From: Hyphomonadaceae bacterium
GTDB lineage: Bacteria; Pseudomonadota; Alphaproteobacteria; Caulobacterales; Aquidulcibacteraceae
Direction of reading: 5' to 3'
Assembly (NCBI GenBank): GCA_009773395.1
Contig: WRPI01000004.1
Coordinates: 310,001 to 374,000 of the forward strand
Length of the DNA stretch: 64,000 nucleotides
The translations under genes and the position numbers were made by a program. Position 1 is the first letter of the stretch; each line of letters opens with the position of its first letter. Shown in pieces: positions 7,125-16,219 of this stretch. The notes under the pieces are model-generated. The model did not search any database and had not been told where the DNA came from. It worked only from the letters and a program-made list of their open reading frames with translations.

Positions 7125-8753
7125 ATGTCTATTGCAATTGCTACAAATTTCATCGAACCATTGTTGGAAAGCGCAGTTGGAGCCGAAGCAAGCCAAATAT
7201 TTACCAGTGACAAAGGCATCCGCACAATTCCGGTCGCAGATCTTGAAGGAAACATTATTGGCACTTTGAATAGGGCAATATTTCTGGCCAAAATGTCAGA
7301 GAAGTTCGGCTATGATATTTATCATAAACGCCCAGTGACTCACTTAATGCAGCCTGTTGGTCTAAAAATAGATGTAGAAGAAACCATAGAAGCCGCGGCG
7401 CTCGTGATAGTTAAAGCAGGGAACTTGACTGAAACACCGAGTATCATGGTTACGAAAGACGACGAATATTTCGGCTATGCTTCGTCAATCGATATCTTTC
7501 GTATTTTGGCAGAATCGATGATGGAAAAGTCAAAAGACCTCGAAATTGCGAAAAGCCTTGCTGATGCCGCGGCAATCGCTAAGTCAGATTTTGTATCAAC
7601 CATGAGCCATGAAATTAGAACCCCATTAAATGGCGTTATTGGAATGGCGCAAGCTTTATCAAGGGCGGAACTGCGTCCAGATCATGCTAAAATGGTTGCA
7701 ACTATTTCACAATCGAGCAAATTATTACTTCGACTCGTCAATGATGTTTTAGACATGTCAAAAATTGAAGCTGGGATGCTCGAAATTTCGCCAACAAAAA
7801 CTCACTTGTTTGAAATATTTCAAAGCTCAGTTGATTTATTTGGGAGGCAAGTAAGTGAAAAAAATCTTGAATTATTGCTTGATCTTGAAAATCTTTCGCG
7901 TGACTATTTCATAATCGATGAATTAAGGCTGCAACAAATATTATTGAATTTGATATCCAATGCAGTCAAGTTTACCAAAAAAGGCTCGGTCAAAATTGTC
8001 GCTAAGACTATTCAACAATGCGGTGTCGATTTTAGTTTGAAAATAGAAGTCGCAGATACTGGCATAGGGATGAAGCAGTCATTTATGGACGATATGTTTC
8101 AGCCATTTACCCAAGCCGATTCGACCATATCGCGAACTCATGGTGGGACTGGATTAGGCCTTTCGATAACGAAGAAATTGGTTAGCCTAATTGGCGGCAA
8201 TATTTCAGTGGCATCGAAGTTAGGCGAAGGCACAACGTTTAGTATAACATTGCCCATAACCAAATGGCAATCGAACGAAACTACCGATGCTATCGAGAAC
8301 AATGAACCCGACAAATCAGCAGGCACATCCTATCAAGATTCGCAAGCAGAGTGCCTCAAAATCCTTGTAGTTGAAGACAATGCAACCAACCGATTGGTTA
8401 TCAAAACTTTGTTTGACGAGCTGGACGTTCATTTGGTTTTTGCCGAAAATGGCAAAATTGGCCTCGAAACTTTCCTTCAAGAAGACTTTGATTGCGTTCT
8501 AATGGATTTACAAATGCCTGTCATGGATGGGTTAACCGCAATTCGCGAAATCAGGAAACACGAGAAAACGAAACTTTTGAAGCGGACGCCAATTGTCGCG
8601 CTCACAAGCAATGCTCTGCCGATCCATTACGAAGAGTCAAAAGCTGCTGGTGCAGATGCGCATGCAACCAAACCAATTGATTTTTCGAAATTGCTTGATT
8701 GCTTAGAACGGGTACTCGCCGAAGTTGAAGCGACCAACCGAGCTGTGGCATAA
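7125..8753 (+). CDS. Hybrid sensor histidine kinase with N-terminal CBS-like region
   Basis: A 542-residue cytoplasmic kinase. Residues about 1-130 look like a CBS-pair or related sensory module (RPVTHLMQP, IMVTKDDEYFGYASSIDIFRIL). A coiled linker of about 25 residues leads to the HisKA domain with phospho-accepting H162 in STMSHEIRTPLNG. The ATPase domain follows, with the N box near residues 266-285 and the DTGIGM and GGTGLGL motifs. The C-terminal receiver begins near 411 (LKILVVEDN), with phospho-acceptor D461 in LMDLQMPVMDG and K516. There is no membrane segment and no partner regulator adjacent, so the phosphorelay partner (possibly ChpT-like) is unknown. An inverted repeat (GTCACAAAAT at 6994-7003, ATTTTGTGAC at 7089-7098) lies in the upstream region. 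Confidence 0.88.
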   Translation: MSIAIATNFIEPLLESAVGAEASQIFTSDKGIRTIPVADLEGNIIGTLNRAIFLAKMSEKFGYDIYHKRPVTHLMQPVGLKIDVEETIEAAALVIVKAGNLTETPSIMVTKDDEYFGYASSIDIFRILAESMMEKSKDLEIAKSLADAAAIAKSDFVSTMSHEIRTPLNGVIGMAQALSRAELRPDHAKMVATISQSSKLLLRLVNDVLDMSKIEAGMLEISPTKTHLFEIFQSSVDLFGRQVSEKNLELLLDLENLSRDYFIIDELRLQQILLNLISNAVKFTKKGSVKIVAKTIQQCGVDFSLKIEVADTGIGMKQSFMDDMFQPFTQADSTISRTHGGTGLGLSITKKLVSLIGGNISVASKLGEGTTFSITLPITKWQSNETTDAIENNEPDKSAGTSYQDSQAECLKILVVEDNATNRLVIKTLFDELDVHLVFAENGKIGLETFLQEDFDCVLMDLQMPVMDGLTAIREIRKHEKTKLLKRTPIVALTSNALPIHYEESKAAGADAHATKPIDFSKLLDCLERVLAEVEATNRAVA

Positions 8754-8778
8754 AACACTTTTCACGGCAAAATCATTG

Positions 8779-10662
8779 CTAACTTAAAACGCGCAAACTT
8801 GGTGTGGTCTCTTCGACTTTCGCCAAGGTTTCACGGGCCTCATCGGCGGTGCGTTGGCGTTCCCACATGGATTTGTAAATGCCGTTTTGGGCAATTAAGT
8901 CATCGTGGCGGCCACGTTCGGCAATCAAGCCTTCTTTGAGCACGATAATTTCATCGGCGTTTACAATTGTTGAAAGCCTATGGGCAATAACTAGTGTTGT
9001 GCGGTTTTTGGAAACTTCGTCCAAAGCCGCCTGAATTTCGCGTTCGGTATGAGTATCCAATGCGCTTGTGGCTTCGTCCAAAATCAAAATTGGCGGGGCT
9101 TTTAATATGGTGCGGGCAATTGCCACCCGTTGTTTTTCACCGCCCGAAAGTTTAAGGCCGCGTTCGCCAACTTCGGATTTGAAACCCTGCGGCAGAGTGT
9201 GAATAAAATCAATTATTTGCGCGCGCCGCGCCGCTTCTTCAATTTCTGCCTCAGTTGCACCCGACCTACCATAGCCAATATTATAGCCAATCGTGTCATT
9301 AAACAGCACAGTATCTTGCGGAACCATGCCAATTGCGCGGCGCAGCGAGGCTTGAGTTACGTCTTGTAAATTTTGGCCATCAATGGAAATTGAGCCGCCT
9401 TTCACATCATAGAAGCGGAACAAAAGCCGTGAAATTGTGGACTTACCGGCGCCCGATGGCCCGACAATTGCAACAGTTTTGCCAGGAGGGACTTCAAAAC
9501 TAATGCCACGCAAAATCGTGCGATCCTCATCATAAGAAAACGCCACGTCTTTGAATGAAACAGCTCCAGTGGTAACAACAAGTTCCTTGGCATTTGGCGC
9601 GTCAATTACTTCTTCGGGTTCATCAAGAAGTTTGAACATTGCGTCCATATCGACAAGGCCTTGCGCAATTTCGCGGTAAAGTGTGCCAATGAAGTTTAAT
9701 GGTATAGCCAATTGCGCCATGAATGCGTTTATCATCACAAAATGGCCAATGGTCTGCGTGCCGGCCACAACTTCGCGCGCCGACATTAACATAACCAGCA
9801 ACATGCCAATTCCGAAAATCAGCCCTTGGCCAAAATTCAACCAAGCCAAAGATGTGTAAGTTCTGGTGGCGGCTTTTTCGTATTTCGCAGTGGCGCGGTC
9901 ATAACGCGCGCGCTCTAAATCTTCATTATTGAAATATTTTACGGTTTCAAAATTTAGCAAACTATCGACAGCTTTGCTCATGCCATCTGTATCGGCTTCG
10001 TTCATGTCTTTGCGAATTGTAATGCGTTGGTTCGATGCCCAAACCGAAAACCAAACATAAATTACCACTGTGAATGCGACAATTACAACATAAAGCGGGC
10101 TGAATTGTTGCGCCAAAATCACCGAAGTTAAAATGAATTCCAAAATGGTTGGCACGCCAAACATCATGGCAAGCCGCACAATGGTTTCAATGCCAACTTT
10201 GCCACGTTCAATAACCCGTGACAGGCCACCGGTGCGGCGCTTCAAATGAAAACGCAAGGACAAATTATGGAGGTGATGAAACGCGCGGTTTGAAAGCCCA
10301 CGCACCGCATGTTGACCCACGGCGGCAAACAAAGCATCACGCAATTGATTGAGACTAACCGAAACAAAGCGCGCCAAATTATAGGCCACAACCATTATTA
10401 TTGGCGAGGCAATGAGCAAATTCCAAAAACCAATTTCAGGCAGGGCATTTGGCGCGGCGAGCGAATTAGTTGCCCATTTATAAGTATAAGGAATAAGCAC
10501 CACAACAATTTTACCAAAAACCATCGCCACCAAAGCCATTACAACTTGCCACTTCAAATCAGCTCGGTTCGCGGGCCATAAATATGGTTGCAAAAAAGCT
10601 ATGGTTTCTTTGATGTTGGCTTCAGGCTTTGGAAAATCTTTGTTGTTATTGGGTGCGGTCAT
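8779..10662 (-). CDS. atm1: Atm1/HMT-type ABC exporter (fused permease and ATPase)
   Basis: The 627-residue half-transporter has a six-helix membrane domain (about residues 40-330) and an ATPase domain with Walker A GPSGAGKST (401-409), signature LSGGEKQR (505-512) and Walker B ILILDE (525-530). The segment NFETVKYFNNE (237-247) is characteristic of the mitochondrial Atm1/ABCB7 and bacterial homologues. These export glutathione-linked sulphur species or metal conjugates and support cytosolic Fe-S assembly and metal resistance. It works as a homodimer in the inner membrane. It stands as its own unit on the minus strand. The substrate here is inferred from the family. Confidence 0.9.
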   Translation of the reverse strand: MTAPNNNKDFPKPEANIKETIAFLQPYLWPANRADLKWQVVMALVAMVFGKIVVVLIPYTYKWATNSLAAPNALPEIGFWNLLIASPIIMVVAYNLARFVSVSLNQLRDALFAAVGQHAVRGLSNRAFHHLHNLSLRFHLKRRTGGLSRVIERGKVGIETIVRLAMMFGVPTILEFILTSVILAQQFSPLYVVIVAFTVVIYVWFSVWASNQRITIRKDMNEADTDGMSKAVDSLLNFETVKYFNNEDLERARYDRATAKYEKAATRTYTSLAWLNFGQGLIFGIGMLLVMLMSAREVVAGTQTIGHFVMINAFMAQLAIPLNFIGTLYREIAQGLVDMDAMFKLLDEPEEVIDAPNAKELVVTTGAVSFKDVAFSYDEDRTILRGISFEVPPGKTVAIVGPSGAGKSTISRLLFRFYDVKGGSISIDGQNLQDVTQASLRRAIGMVPQDTVLFNDTIGYNIGYGRSGATEAEIEEAARRAQIIDFIHTLPQGFKSEVGERGLKLSGGEKQRVAIARTILKAPPILILDEATSALDTHTEREIQAALDEVSKNRTTLVIAHRLSTIVNADEIIVLKEGLIAERGRHDDLIAQNGIYKSMWERQRTADEARETLAKVEETTPSLRVLS

Positions 10663-10742
10663 CTGTTTTTCGTTTCTACAATCCCGATATAGATACCCGT
10701 ATCAAAATAACCAATAGTTTTGCGAACTAATTGCAGGCAGGT

Positions 10743-11993
10743 TTAATTATAATAACCAGTTCTTGGTGGACAGGCATAATCGCCACCTGCTTGTGGGCGG
10801 CAATCAAGTTCATACCACATCGCAATAGTTTCTGCCGCCAAAACCGCGCCCATGCCAGATTTTCGCGAAAGCGCTAGTAATTTTGGCCGCGCAATTGCAA
10901 GTTGGTTTTCGGTCATGCCGTCAATGGCCTTTGACCATATTTCACGATATTCACTCAAGGTTGGGTCGGAAGTTGCTTTGAGCCTTATCCATTGCGCGAG
11001 CGGGCTGGTATCTTCATCGTCAAACAGGCCAGTGAACATCAGGAACAAATCTGGATAAATTGGGCCAACCCGCAAATCAAATGCTTTTTTCGCCCAATCA
11101 AACGCCTTGTCATAATCGCAAGGTTCGTTTTCGCAAAAAGCATGATACGCGCTTAAGTTCGACATGGCTGGAATATGCCCAAGGTTCGCGGCACGCATAA
11201 GCAGCGCGAATTGTTCGTCTCGCCGATTTCGTGGACCATAAAAATTGGCAAGCCGAACCATGGCGCTTGCATCGCCCATATCTATCGCCCTTTGATAGCT
11301 AGCTGACGCAGTAGCAGGCTCCACCCCCGGCACCAAATTGCGTTCGACCAAGTGGGCATATTCGGCAATCGCGCGCGAACTTCCTAAATCAGCGGCTTGC
11401 TTGAAGTATTCATTGCGCAGGCTAGCGCCATTTGCAATCTTCTGTGAAATAGCGAAACTCTGCCCCAATAAAAGCAATGCAATTATGTCGCCATTTTTGG
11501 CTGATTCTATTGCGTCTAAATAAAAATATTCGATTTGTGATTTGCGAGTCAATGATTCTAAATCAAGGTTTTGGAATTCTCGCTCGCTAAATCCCCACCG
11601 CCCGAAGTCTGTAAATCCTTCGCTGATCATTGTATTCGCCAGGCTTGCATCAACATCGATGATAATCGGGGCGCAAATTCCATCTACGTCGCAATTTTGG
11701 GAAAAATCTTTGCGCAAAATTTCAACAATTTCGCGTCTTTGGCTTTCATTTGCCCGCCTTTCCAAAAGTATGGTTAGGTAAGTTCCAAACGCCCTGTTCA
11801 TATCGACATCGGTGCCAACGCCTTTTGCCAAAGCGTGGGCGATAAAAAGCTGCGCCGCAAGATTGCCGCGTTCAGATTTCGCGAGATTTTCGGCGAAAAC
11901 GGCGCTTGGTGCTTGCGGCGAAGTTTGTGCGCGCGACTGCACCGGTATGAACATAAGTGAAAAAATACAAATGACTTCGAAAAATCGTTTCAT
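10743..11993 (-). CDS. Secreted Sel1-like repeat protein
   Basis: The 416-residue protein has a cleavable signal peptide (residues 1-22, ending QSRA) and a helical body with Sel1/TPR-type repeats such as YFKQAADLGSSRAIAEYAHL, YQRAIDMGDASAMVRLANFYG, LLMRAANLGHIPAMSNLSAY and YDKAFDWAKKAFDL. Such proteins usually serve as periplasmic scaffolds. Cysteines cluster in CENEPCD and near the C-terminus (CRPQAGGDYACPP), suggesting disulphides. It lies 14 bases downstream of the rluA-type gene on the same strand and may be co-transcribed with it. Specific role unknown. Confidence 0.75.
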   Translation of the reverse strand: MKRFFEVICIFSLMFIPVQSRAQTSPQAPSAVFAENLAKSERGNLAAQLFIAHALAKGVGTDVDMNRAFGTYLTILLERRANESQRREIVEILRKDFSQNCDVDGICAPIIIDVDASLANTMISEGFTDFGRWGFSEREFQNLDLESLTRKSQIEYFYLDAIESAKNGDIIALLLLGQSFAISQKIANGASLRNEYFKQAADLGSSRAIAEYAHLVERNLVPGVEPATASASYQRAIDMGDASAMVRLANFYGPRNRRDEQFALLMRAANLGHIPAMSNLSAYHAFCENEPCDYDKAFDWAKKAFDLRVGPIYPDLFLMFTGLFDDEDTSPLAQWIRLKATSDPTLSEYREIWSKAIDGMTENQLAIARPKLLALSRKSGMGAVLAAETIAMWYELDCRPQAGGDYACPPRTGYYN

Positions 11994-12007
11994 GTTCTGC
12001 TTTCGAA

Positions 12008-13051
12008 TTAGTGGGTTAAGGTTTGCAATGCTTTTTCCAATTCAATCATATCCGCTGGATATTCGCTTTCAAAGCTCATGCGTTCGCTGGTTTTGGGGTG
12101 GGTGAAGGCCAGGGTTTTCGCGTGCAGGGCTTGGCGGGTAATTTGTGCGGCTTCGGGCAATGAACGGAGCAAAGCGCGGCCAATATTATTATCGCCATAC
12201 ACCAAATCGCCAATAAGTGGGCAGCCAATATGTTTCATATGCACTCTGACTTGATGGGTGCGACCAGTTTCCAATTTGCATTCCATTAGGCTGGCAAAGA
12301 TTTTTTTGGTCTTTTTGTCTTCGAACATTTCCAGTGTTCGGTAATTGGTGGCGCAATTTCGGCCAGCCACAGCGTCGTCTTTTACCACTGTCATGCGTTT
12401 TCTATCGACGCTATCGCGGGCAATGCGGGTTTCAACGCGGCCGTCCCGAAACCATGGATTGCGCGGCGCACCGACCACAAAGGCATGGTAAAGGCGATCA
12501 ATGGTGCGGTTTTGAAATTGATGGCCAAGGCTCGACATTGCAAAAGCCGATTTGCAAACCACCATCACGCCTGATGTTCCTTTATCAAGGCGGTGAACAA
12601 TGCCCGGTCGCCCCATTGCGCCGATTTGCAATAATTCCTTACCGCAATGAAACAAAATCGCGTTGACCAAAGTGCCAGTCCAATTGCCAGGGGCAGGGTG
12701 GCACGAAAGGCCGGCGGGCTTATCAATAACCAAAATATGATCGTCTTCGAATAAAATATTTAGCGGAATATTCTCGGGTTCTGGTTCGGCTGGCGGTGGG
12801 GCGGGAACATTAAGGTGAAAAACTTCGCCGCCTTTTATTTTATATGAAACATTGGTTTGCCGATTTTCGCCATTATACACCAACCCTTTTTCGACCAATA
12901 TTTTAATGCGCGAACGCGACAACATTGGCAAAGCATCCGCCAAAAACTTATCGAGCCGTTCACCAATTGCGGCTTCGGGCGCAATAATGTCGTGCGTCTC
13001 GAAACCTGAATCCGAGACTTCATCTTCAATTATTTCTATATCTTTGCTCAT
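12008..13051 (-). CDS. rluD: Ribosomal large-subunit pseudouridine synthase, RluA/RluD family
   Basis: The 347-residue protein has an N-terminal S4 RNA-binding domain (GERLDKFLADALPMLSRSRIKILVEKGLV) followed by the pseudouridine synthase domain, with the catalytic aspartate in GIVHRLDKGTSGVMVV. Other family marks are LVIDKPAGLSCHP, METGRTHQVRVHMKHIGCPLIGDLVYG-type sequence, and HAKTLAFTHPKT. RluD modifies helix 69 of 23S rRNA. The start at 13051 (MSKDIEI) is preferred; an ATG at 13072 would add seven residues, and the frame further upstream reads into the BI-1 terminator. RluD versus RluC cannot be settled by eye. Confidence 0.88.
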   Translation of the reverse strand: MSKDIEIIEDEVSDSGFETHDIIAPEAAIGERLDKFLADALPMLSRSRIKILVEKGLVYNGENRQTNVSYKIKGGEVFHLNVPAPPPAEPEPENIPLNILFEDDHILVIDKPAGLSCHPAPGNWTGTLVNAILFHCGKELLQIGAMGRPGIVHRLDKGTSGVMVVCKSAFAMSSLGHQFQNRTIDRLYHAFVVGAPRNPWFRDGRVETRIARDSVDRKRMTVVKDDAVAGRNCATNYRTLEMFEDKKTKKIFASLMECKLETGRTHQVRVHMKHIGCPLIGDLVYGDNNIGRALLRSLPEAAQITRQALHAKTLAFTHPKTSERMSFESEYPADMIELEKALQTLTH

Positions 13052-13082
13052 GTGGGTTCTGTAACATGGCATGATTTCCCAA

Positions 13083-13116
13083 GCACAAAAAAAAACAGCC
13101 CCCGAAAACGAGGGCC
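13083..13116 (-). terminator. Rho-independent terminator of the BI-1 gene
   Basis: Read on the minus strand, an eight-pair stem (GGCCCTCG with CGGGGGCT, two G-U pairs, loop TTTT) is followed by a run of ten T residues. It lies 25 bases downstream of the BI-1 family stop codon and just upstream of the rluD-type gene. Confidence 0.85.
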
Positions 13117-13139
13117 GTTTGATTTTGAGATTGACTCGA

Positions 13140-13892
13140 TTAGCGACGATCGCCCATGAAGCGGAGCAAGAATTGGAATAAATTGATAAAATCAAGATAT
13201 AGGTTCAATGCTCCAAAATTGGTCGCAACTGACAAAGCGGTGTCATTCCCGCCAAGTGAATAATAGGTATATTTCAATTTTTGAGTGTCAAATGCAGTAA
13301 GACCCGCAAAAATCAAAACCCCAATCCCTGAAATAATCAAATCAAACATTGAGTTTTGTAAAAACATATTGACGATGCTAGCAATGATAAGGCCAACCAA
13401 CGCCATAATCAAAAACGTGCCAATGCCAGTTAAGTCCTTTTTGGTGGTATAGCCAAACAAAGAAAGCCCGCCAAATGCCGCCGCAGTCACGAAAAATGTA
13501 GTGGCCAAACTAGTGCCAGTATAGACAAGCCCCAAAACACCAAGGCCCGCACCAATCAAACTAACGACTGTCCAATACATAATGCCAGCACCAGTTTTGG
13601 AAGGGTTGCGCATTGCAAAGCCGCCAACCAATAACACCGCCAAAGGCGCAAATGCCACAATCATGCCAAGGCCAGTATAGCCAGCAAATGCGCCGCCTTC
13701 GGTGCGAAACAGCAAATTGGTTATTGCAGGAACTGACGAAGTTAAATAAGCCAAAATGCCCGAAAGCACTAAACCCAAACCCATTTTATTGTAAACACCA
13801 AGCATGAACGAACGCAGACCTTGGTCCATCGCCATGTCCATTGTCCCACTGCCAACCGCGGAACCTTGATATTGGTTATTAAAGTCGTTCAT
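13140..13892 (-). CDS. Bax inhibitor-1 / YccA family membrane protein
   Basis: The 250-residue protein has seven predicted membrane helices and the BI-1 family marks: an N-terminal cytoplasmic segment (MDQGLRSFMLGVYNKMGLGL), and near the C-terminus FAGLTAFDTQKLKYTYYSLGGND followed by GALNLYLDFINLFQFLLRFMG. Family members influence calcium or proton leak and membrane-protein quality control through FtsH in E. coli (YccA, YbhL). The start at 13892 (MNDFNNQY) sits after the ribosome site GAAGGAA, which is part of a folded leader. It ends before a strong terminator, so it is monocistronic. Confidence 0.9.
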   Translation of the reverse strand: MNDFNNQYQGSAVGSGTMDMAMDQGLRSFMLGVYNKMGLGLVLSGILAYLTSSVPAITNLLFRTEGGAFAGYTGLGMIVAFAPLAVLLVGGFAMRNPSKTGAGIMYWTVVSLIGAGLGVLGLVYTGTSLATTFFVTAAAFGGLSLFGYTTKKDLTGIGTFLIMALVGLIIASIVNMFLQNSMFDLIISGIGVLIFAGLTAFDTQKLKYTYYSLGGNDTALSVATNFGALNLYLDFINLFQFLLRFMGDRR

Positions 13893-13931
13893 AATATTTC
13901 CTTCAAAAAACCTGTGGCCGATGCCAAAGGA
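13893..13931 (-). ncRNA. Candidate ybhL leader RNA upstream of BI-1 gene
   Basis: The leader can form a stem of TCCTT with AAGGA (ends 13899-13931) enclosing a tight hairpin TGGC-ATCG-GCCA. The AAGGA strand is part of the ribosome site of the BI-1 gene, so folding would hide the start signal. A ybhL leader motif upstream of alphaproteobacterial ybhL (BI-1 family) genes is known in Rfam, and gene family, position and compact shape agree. I have not run a covariance search. Confidence 0.5.
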
Positions 13932-14008
13932 TATGCACATATATTGCCATTGATTATGGAAAATGCAAGGTGTTATTATTATTCTAAATCAAAATTTAGG
14001 CTTAAACC

Positions 14009-14647
14009 ATGAAACTATATTCCTTCGCGCAATCTTCGGCTTCTTATCGCGTGCGCATTGGTTTGGCGCTTAAGGGATTGGAGGCCGAAATAATCCCGAT
14101 TTCACTTTTGGATAATAGTCACCAAAGCGAAGAATATCGGTCGATTAATCCACAAGGCCGCGTTCCGTTTTTGGTTGATGGTGACGTGCGGCTTTCGCAA
14201 TCTTTGGCGATTTTGGATTATTTAGAAGAAACAAATCCAGCCTCAAGCCTTTATCCTGAAACACCGTATGAGCGTGCCAAGTGCCGCGCATTTGCCCATG
14301 TGATCGCCTCCGACATTTTCCCATTGCAAAATCTGAGCACCCGCAAAAAACTTGCCGCCGATTTTGGGGCTGATGAAGCGGCACAGGCGAACTGGTCCGC
14401 TGATTGGATTGCCAAGGGTTTCGCATCATTAGAGCACGAACTATGCCGCGAAAACAAAATCGCCGATAATGGCTATTTATTCGCCGAATATCCGACGCTT
14501 GCCGATATTTGCCTTGTCCCGCAAATGCGCAATGCGCGGCGCTATGGTGTTGATTTATCATTATTCCCGCGCCTTGTTAGCTTTGATGCCAAGGCGAGTG
14601 AGCATGAAGCGTTCACTTCAACCGCGCCCGAAACGCAGGTGGGGTAA
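14009..14647 (+). CDS. maiA: Maleylacetoacetate isomerase (zeta-class glutathione transferase)
   Basis: The 212-residue protein has a GST fold with the zeta-class active-site motif SSASYRVRIGLALKG (residues 9-23) and the downstream NPQGRVPFLVDGDVRLSQSLAILDYLEE segment. It isomerises maleylacetoacetate to fumarylacetoacetate with glutathione as cofactor, the penultimate step of tyrosine and homogentisate breakdown. Its stop overlaps the start of the MarR regulator gene (TAATG), and hppD and fahA follow, which supports the assignment over a generic GST. Confidence 0.92.
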   Translation: MKLYSFAQSSASYRVRIGLALKGLEAEIIPISLLDNSHQSEEYRSINPQGRVPFLVDGDVRLSQSLAILDYLEETNPASSLYPETPYERAKCRAFAHVIASDIFPLQNLSTRKKLAADFGADEAAQANWSADWIAKGFASLEHELCRENKIADNGYLFAEYPTLADICLVPQMRNARRYGVDLSLFPRLVSFDAKASEHEAFTSTAPETQVG

Positions 14648-15084
14648 TGAAACTCACGCTCGACAAATATCTTCCCTATCGGCTTTCGGTCGCATCCAAT
14701 AAAGTGTCTGCATTGGTCGCGAAAACTTACCAAGCACGCTTTGGCCTTTCAATTGCAGCGTGGCGAGTATTGGCGATATTGAACGAAAAATCGCCGCTTA
14801 GCCAATTGGAAATCACCCAATTTGCGGCAATGGATAAAGTATCGGTGTCACGCGCTGTGTCCGCGCTTTTGGAGCGCAGTCTTATTGTGCGTAAAATTGC
14901 CGAAAATGACAAACGCACCCAATCGCTTTCGTTAAGCCATGATGGACAATCAATTGTCGATGAAATTATCCCATTGGCAAAAGATATAGAACGGCAATTG
15001 ATTGAAGCCTTGGGCGCCGAAAAATCCAACAGTTTGGCAAGCATTTTGCGCGAAATCGAAGCAGCAGCAGAAAAAATCAAATAA
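14647..15084 (+). CDS. MarR family regulator of the tyrosine catabolic genes
   Basis: The 145-residue protein has the MarR winged helix: LSIAAWRVLAILNEKSPLSQ, LEITQFAAMDKVSVSRAVSALLERSLIVR, and the wing segment KIAENDKRTQSLSLSHDGQ with the usual D-x-R. The gene overlaps maiA translationally and ends two bases before a 20-base near-perfect palindrome (15086-15105) upstream of hppD. Regulators of this kind (HmgR/HpdR-like) repress homogentisate genes. The target is inferred from position and the operator. Confidence 0.88.
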   Translation: MKLTLDKYLPYRLSVASNKVSALVAKTYQARFGLSIAAWRVLAILNEKSPLSQLEITQFAAMDKVSVSRAVSALLERSLIVRKIAENDKRTQSLSLSHDGQSIVDEIIPLAKDIERQLIEALGAEKSNSLASILREIEAAAEKIK

Positions 15085-15085
15085 A

Positions 15086-15105
15086 TTAGTTGCAAATGAA
15101 ACTAA
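15086..15105. promoter_or_regulatory. MarR-type operator upstream of hppD
   Basis: TTAGTTGCAAATGAAACTAA is an interrupted palindrome of the form TTAGTT-n-CA-nn-TG-n-AACTAA. It lies between the MarR stop codon and the hppD ribosome site, where a dimeric MarR protein could block transcription. MarR operators are commonly 16-20 base A/T-rich palindromes of this form. An equivalent site is not visible upstream of maiA. Confidence 0.65.
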
Positions 15106-15136
15106 TTATAGCTAAGCAGTGATTAGGGAGAATCTA

Positions 15137-16216
15137 ATGGCTGATTTGTTTGAAAATCCACTTAATACTGATGGTTTTGAATTTGTTGAATTTACCGGGC
15201 CAAATCCTGCTGAAATTTTGGCAAAATTGCGCTCAATGGGTTTTGTTATTGCCGGCAAACACCGCAGCAAGGACGTGCTTAGGCTCAAACAAGGCGATAT
15301 TAATTTCATATTGAATATGGAAACCCAAGGCCAGCCCAGCGAATTTGGCCAAAAACACGGCCAAAGCGCCAATGCCATGGCTTTTCGGGTCAAAGATGCG
15401 GCATTTGCCTTGCTTGAAGCCGCAAAACGCGGCGCTGAAGTTGTCGAAAACAAAAAAGGCCCATTGGAGCTTGATATCCCTTGTATTCGCGGCATTGGCG
15501 GAAGCTATGTATATTTGGTGGACAGATATGGCGATAAATCTATTTATGACATTGATTTTGAACCAGTATCAGGCGCAGCCGAAGACGAGGCCAAACATAA
15601 TTTGGGCTTCACTTGGCTCGATCACTTAACCCACAATGTTTACAAAGGCGAAATGGAAAAATGGGCCGATTTTTACGAGCGGGTGTTTAATTTCCGCGAA
15701 ATCCGTTATTTTGACATCGAAGGCAAAGTTTCGGGACTTACTTCTAAGGCCATGACTTCGCCTTGCGGTAAAATCCGAATTCCAATCAATGAAAGCAAAG
15801 GCGTTCCCGGAAAACTCGACCAAATCGCCGAATATTTGCAAAAATATAATGGCGAGGGGATTCAGCACATCGCCCTTGGCACCAATGATTTGTATAAATC
15901 GGTTGATGGCCTTCGCGCCAATGGCGTTGAGCTTCAAGACACTATCGATACATATTTTGACCTTATCGACAAGCGCCTTCCAGGGCATGGCGAAAATGTT
16001 GAAGAATTGCGCAAGCGCCGCATATTGATTGACGGCGCACCGTCAGACGGCCAAGGGCTTTTGCTGCAAATTTTCTCTACTGAAATGCTGGGTCCAATTT
16101 TCTTTGAATTTATTCAACGCAAGGGCAATGAAGGTTTTGGCGAAGGCAATTTCCGCGCATTATTTGAATCAATTGAGCTTGATCAAATTCGTCGCGGCGT
16201 ATTGGCGGAGGCATAG
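15137..16216 (+). CDS. hppD: 4-hydroxyphenylpyruvate dioxygenase
   Basis: The 359-residue protein is a two-domain VOC-fold dioxygenase that turns 4-hydroxyphenylpyruvate into homogentisate using Fe(II) and oxygen. Iron ligands are H163 (WLDHLTHNV), H244 (GIQHIALGTND) and E324 (FFEFIQRKG), all intact. The C-terminal GFGEGNFRALFESIE is typical. The start at 15137 (MADLFENP) follows the ribosome site TAGGGAG; an upstream in-frame ATG at 15119 is less likely. It follows a MarR-type operator and lies 3 bases before a VOC-family gene. Confidence 0.96.
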   Translation: MADLFENPLNTDGFEFVEFTGPNPAEILAKLRSMGFVIAGKHRSKDVLRLKQGDINFILNMETQGQPSEFGQKHGQSANAMAFRVKDAAFALLEAAKRGAEVVENKKGPLELDIPCIRGIGGSYVYLVDRYGDKSIYDIDFEPVSGAAEDEAKHNLGFTWLDHLTHNVYKGEMEKWADFYERVFNFREIRYFDIEGKVSGLTSKAMTSPCGKIRIPINESKGVPGKLDQIAEYLQKYNGEGIQHIALGTNDLYKSVDGLRANGVELQDTIDTYFDLIDKRLPGHGENVEELRKRRILIDGAPSDGQGLLLQIFSTEMLGPIFFEFIQRKGNEGFGEGNFRALFESIELDQIRRGVLAEA

Positions 16217-16219
16217 AAT

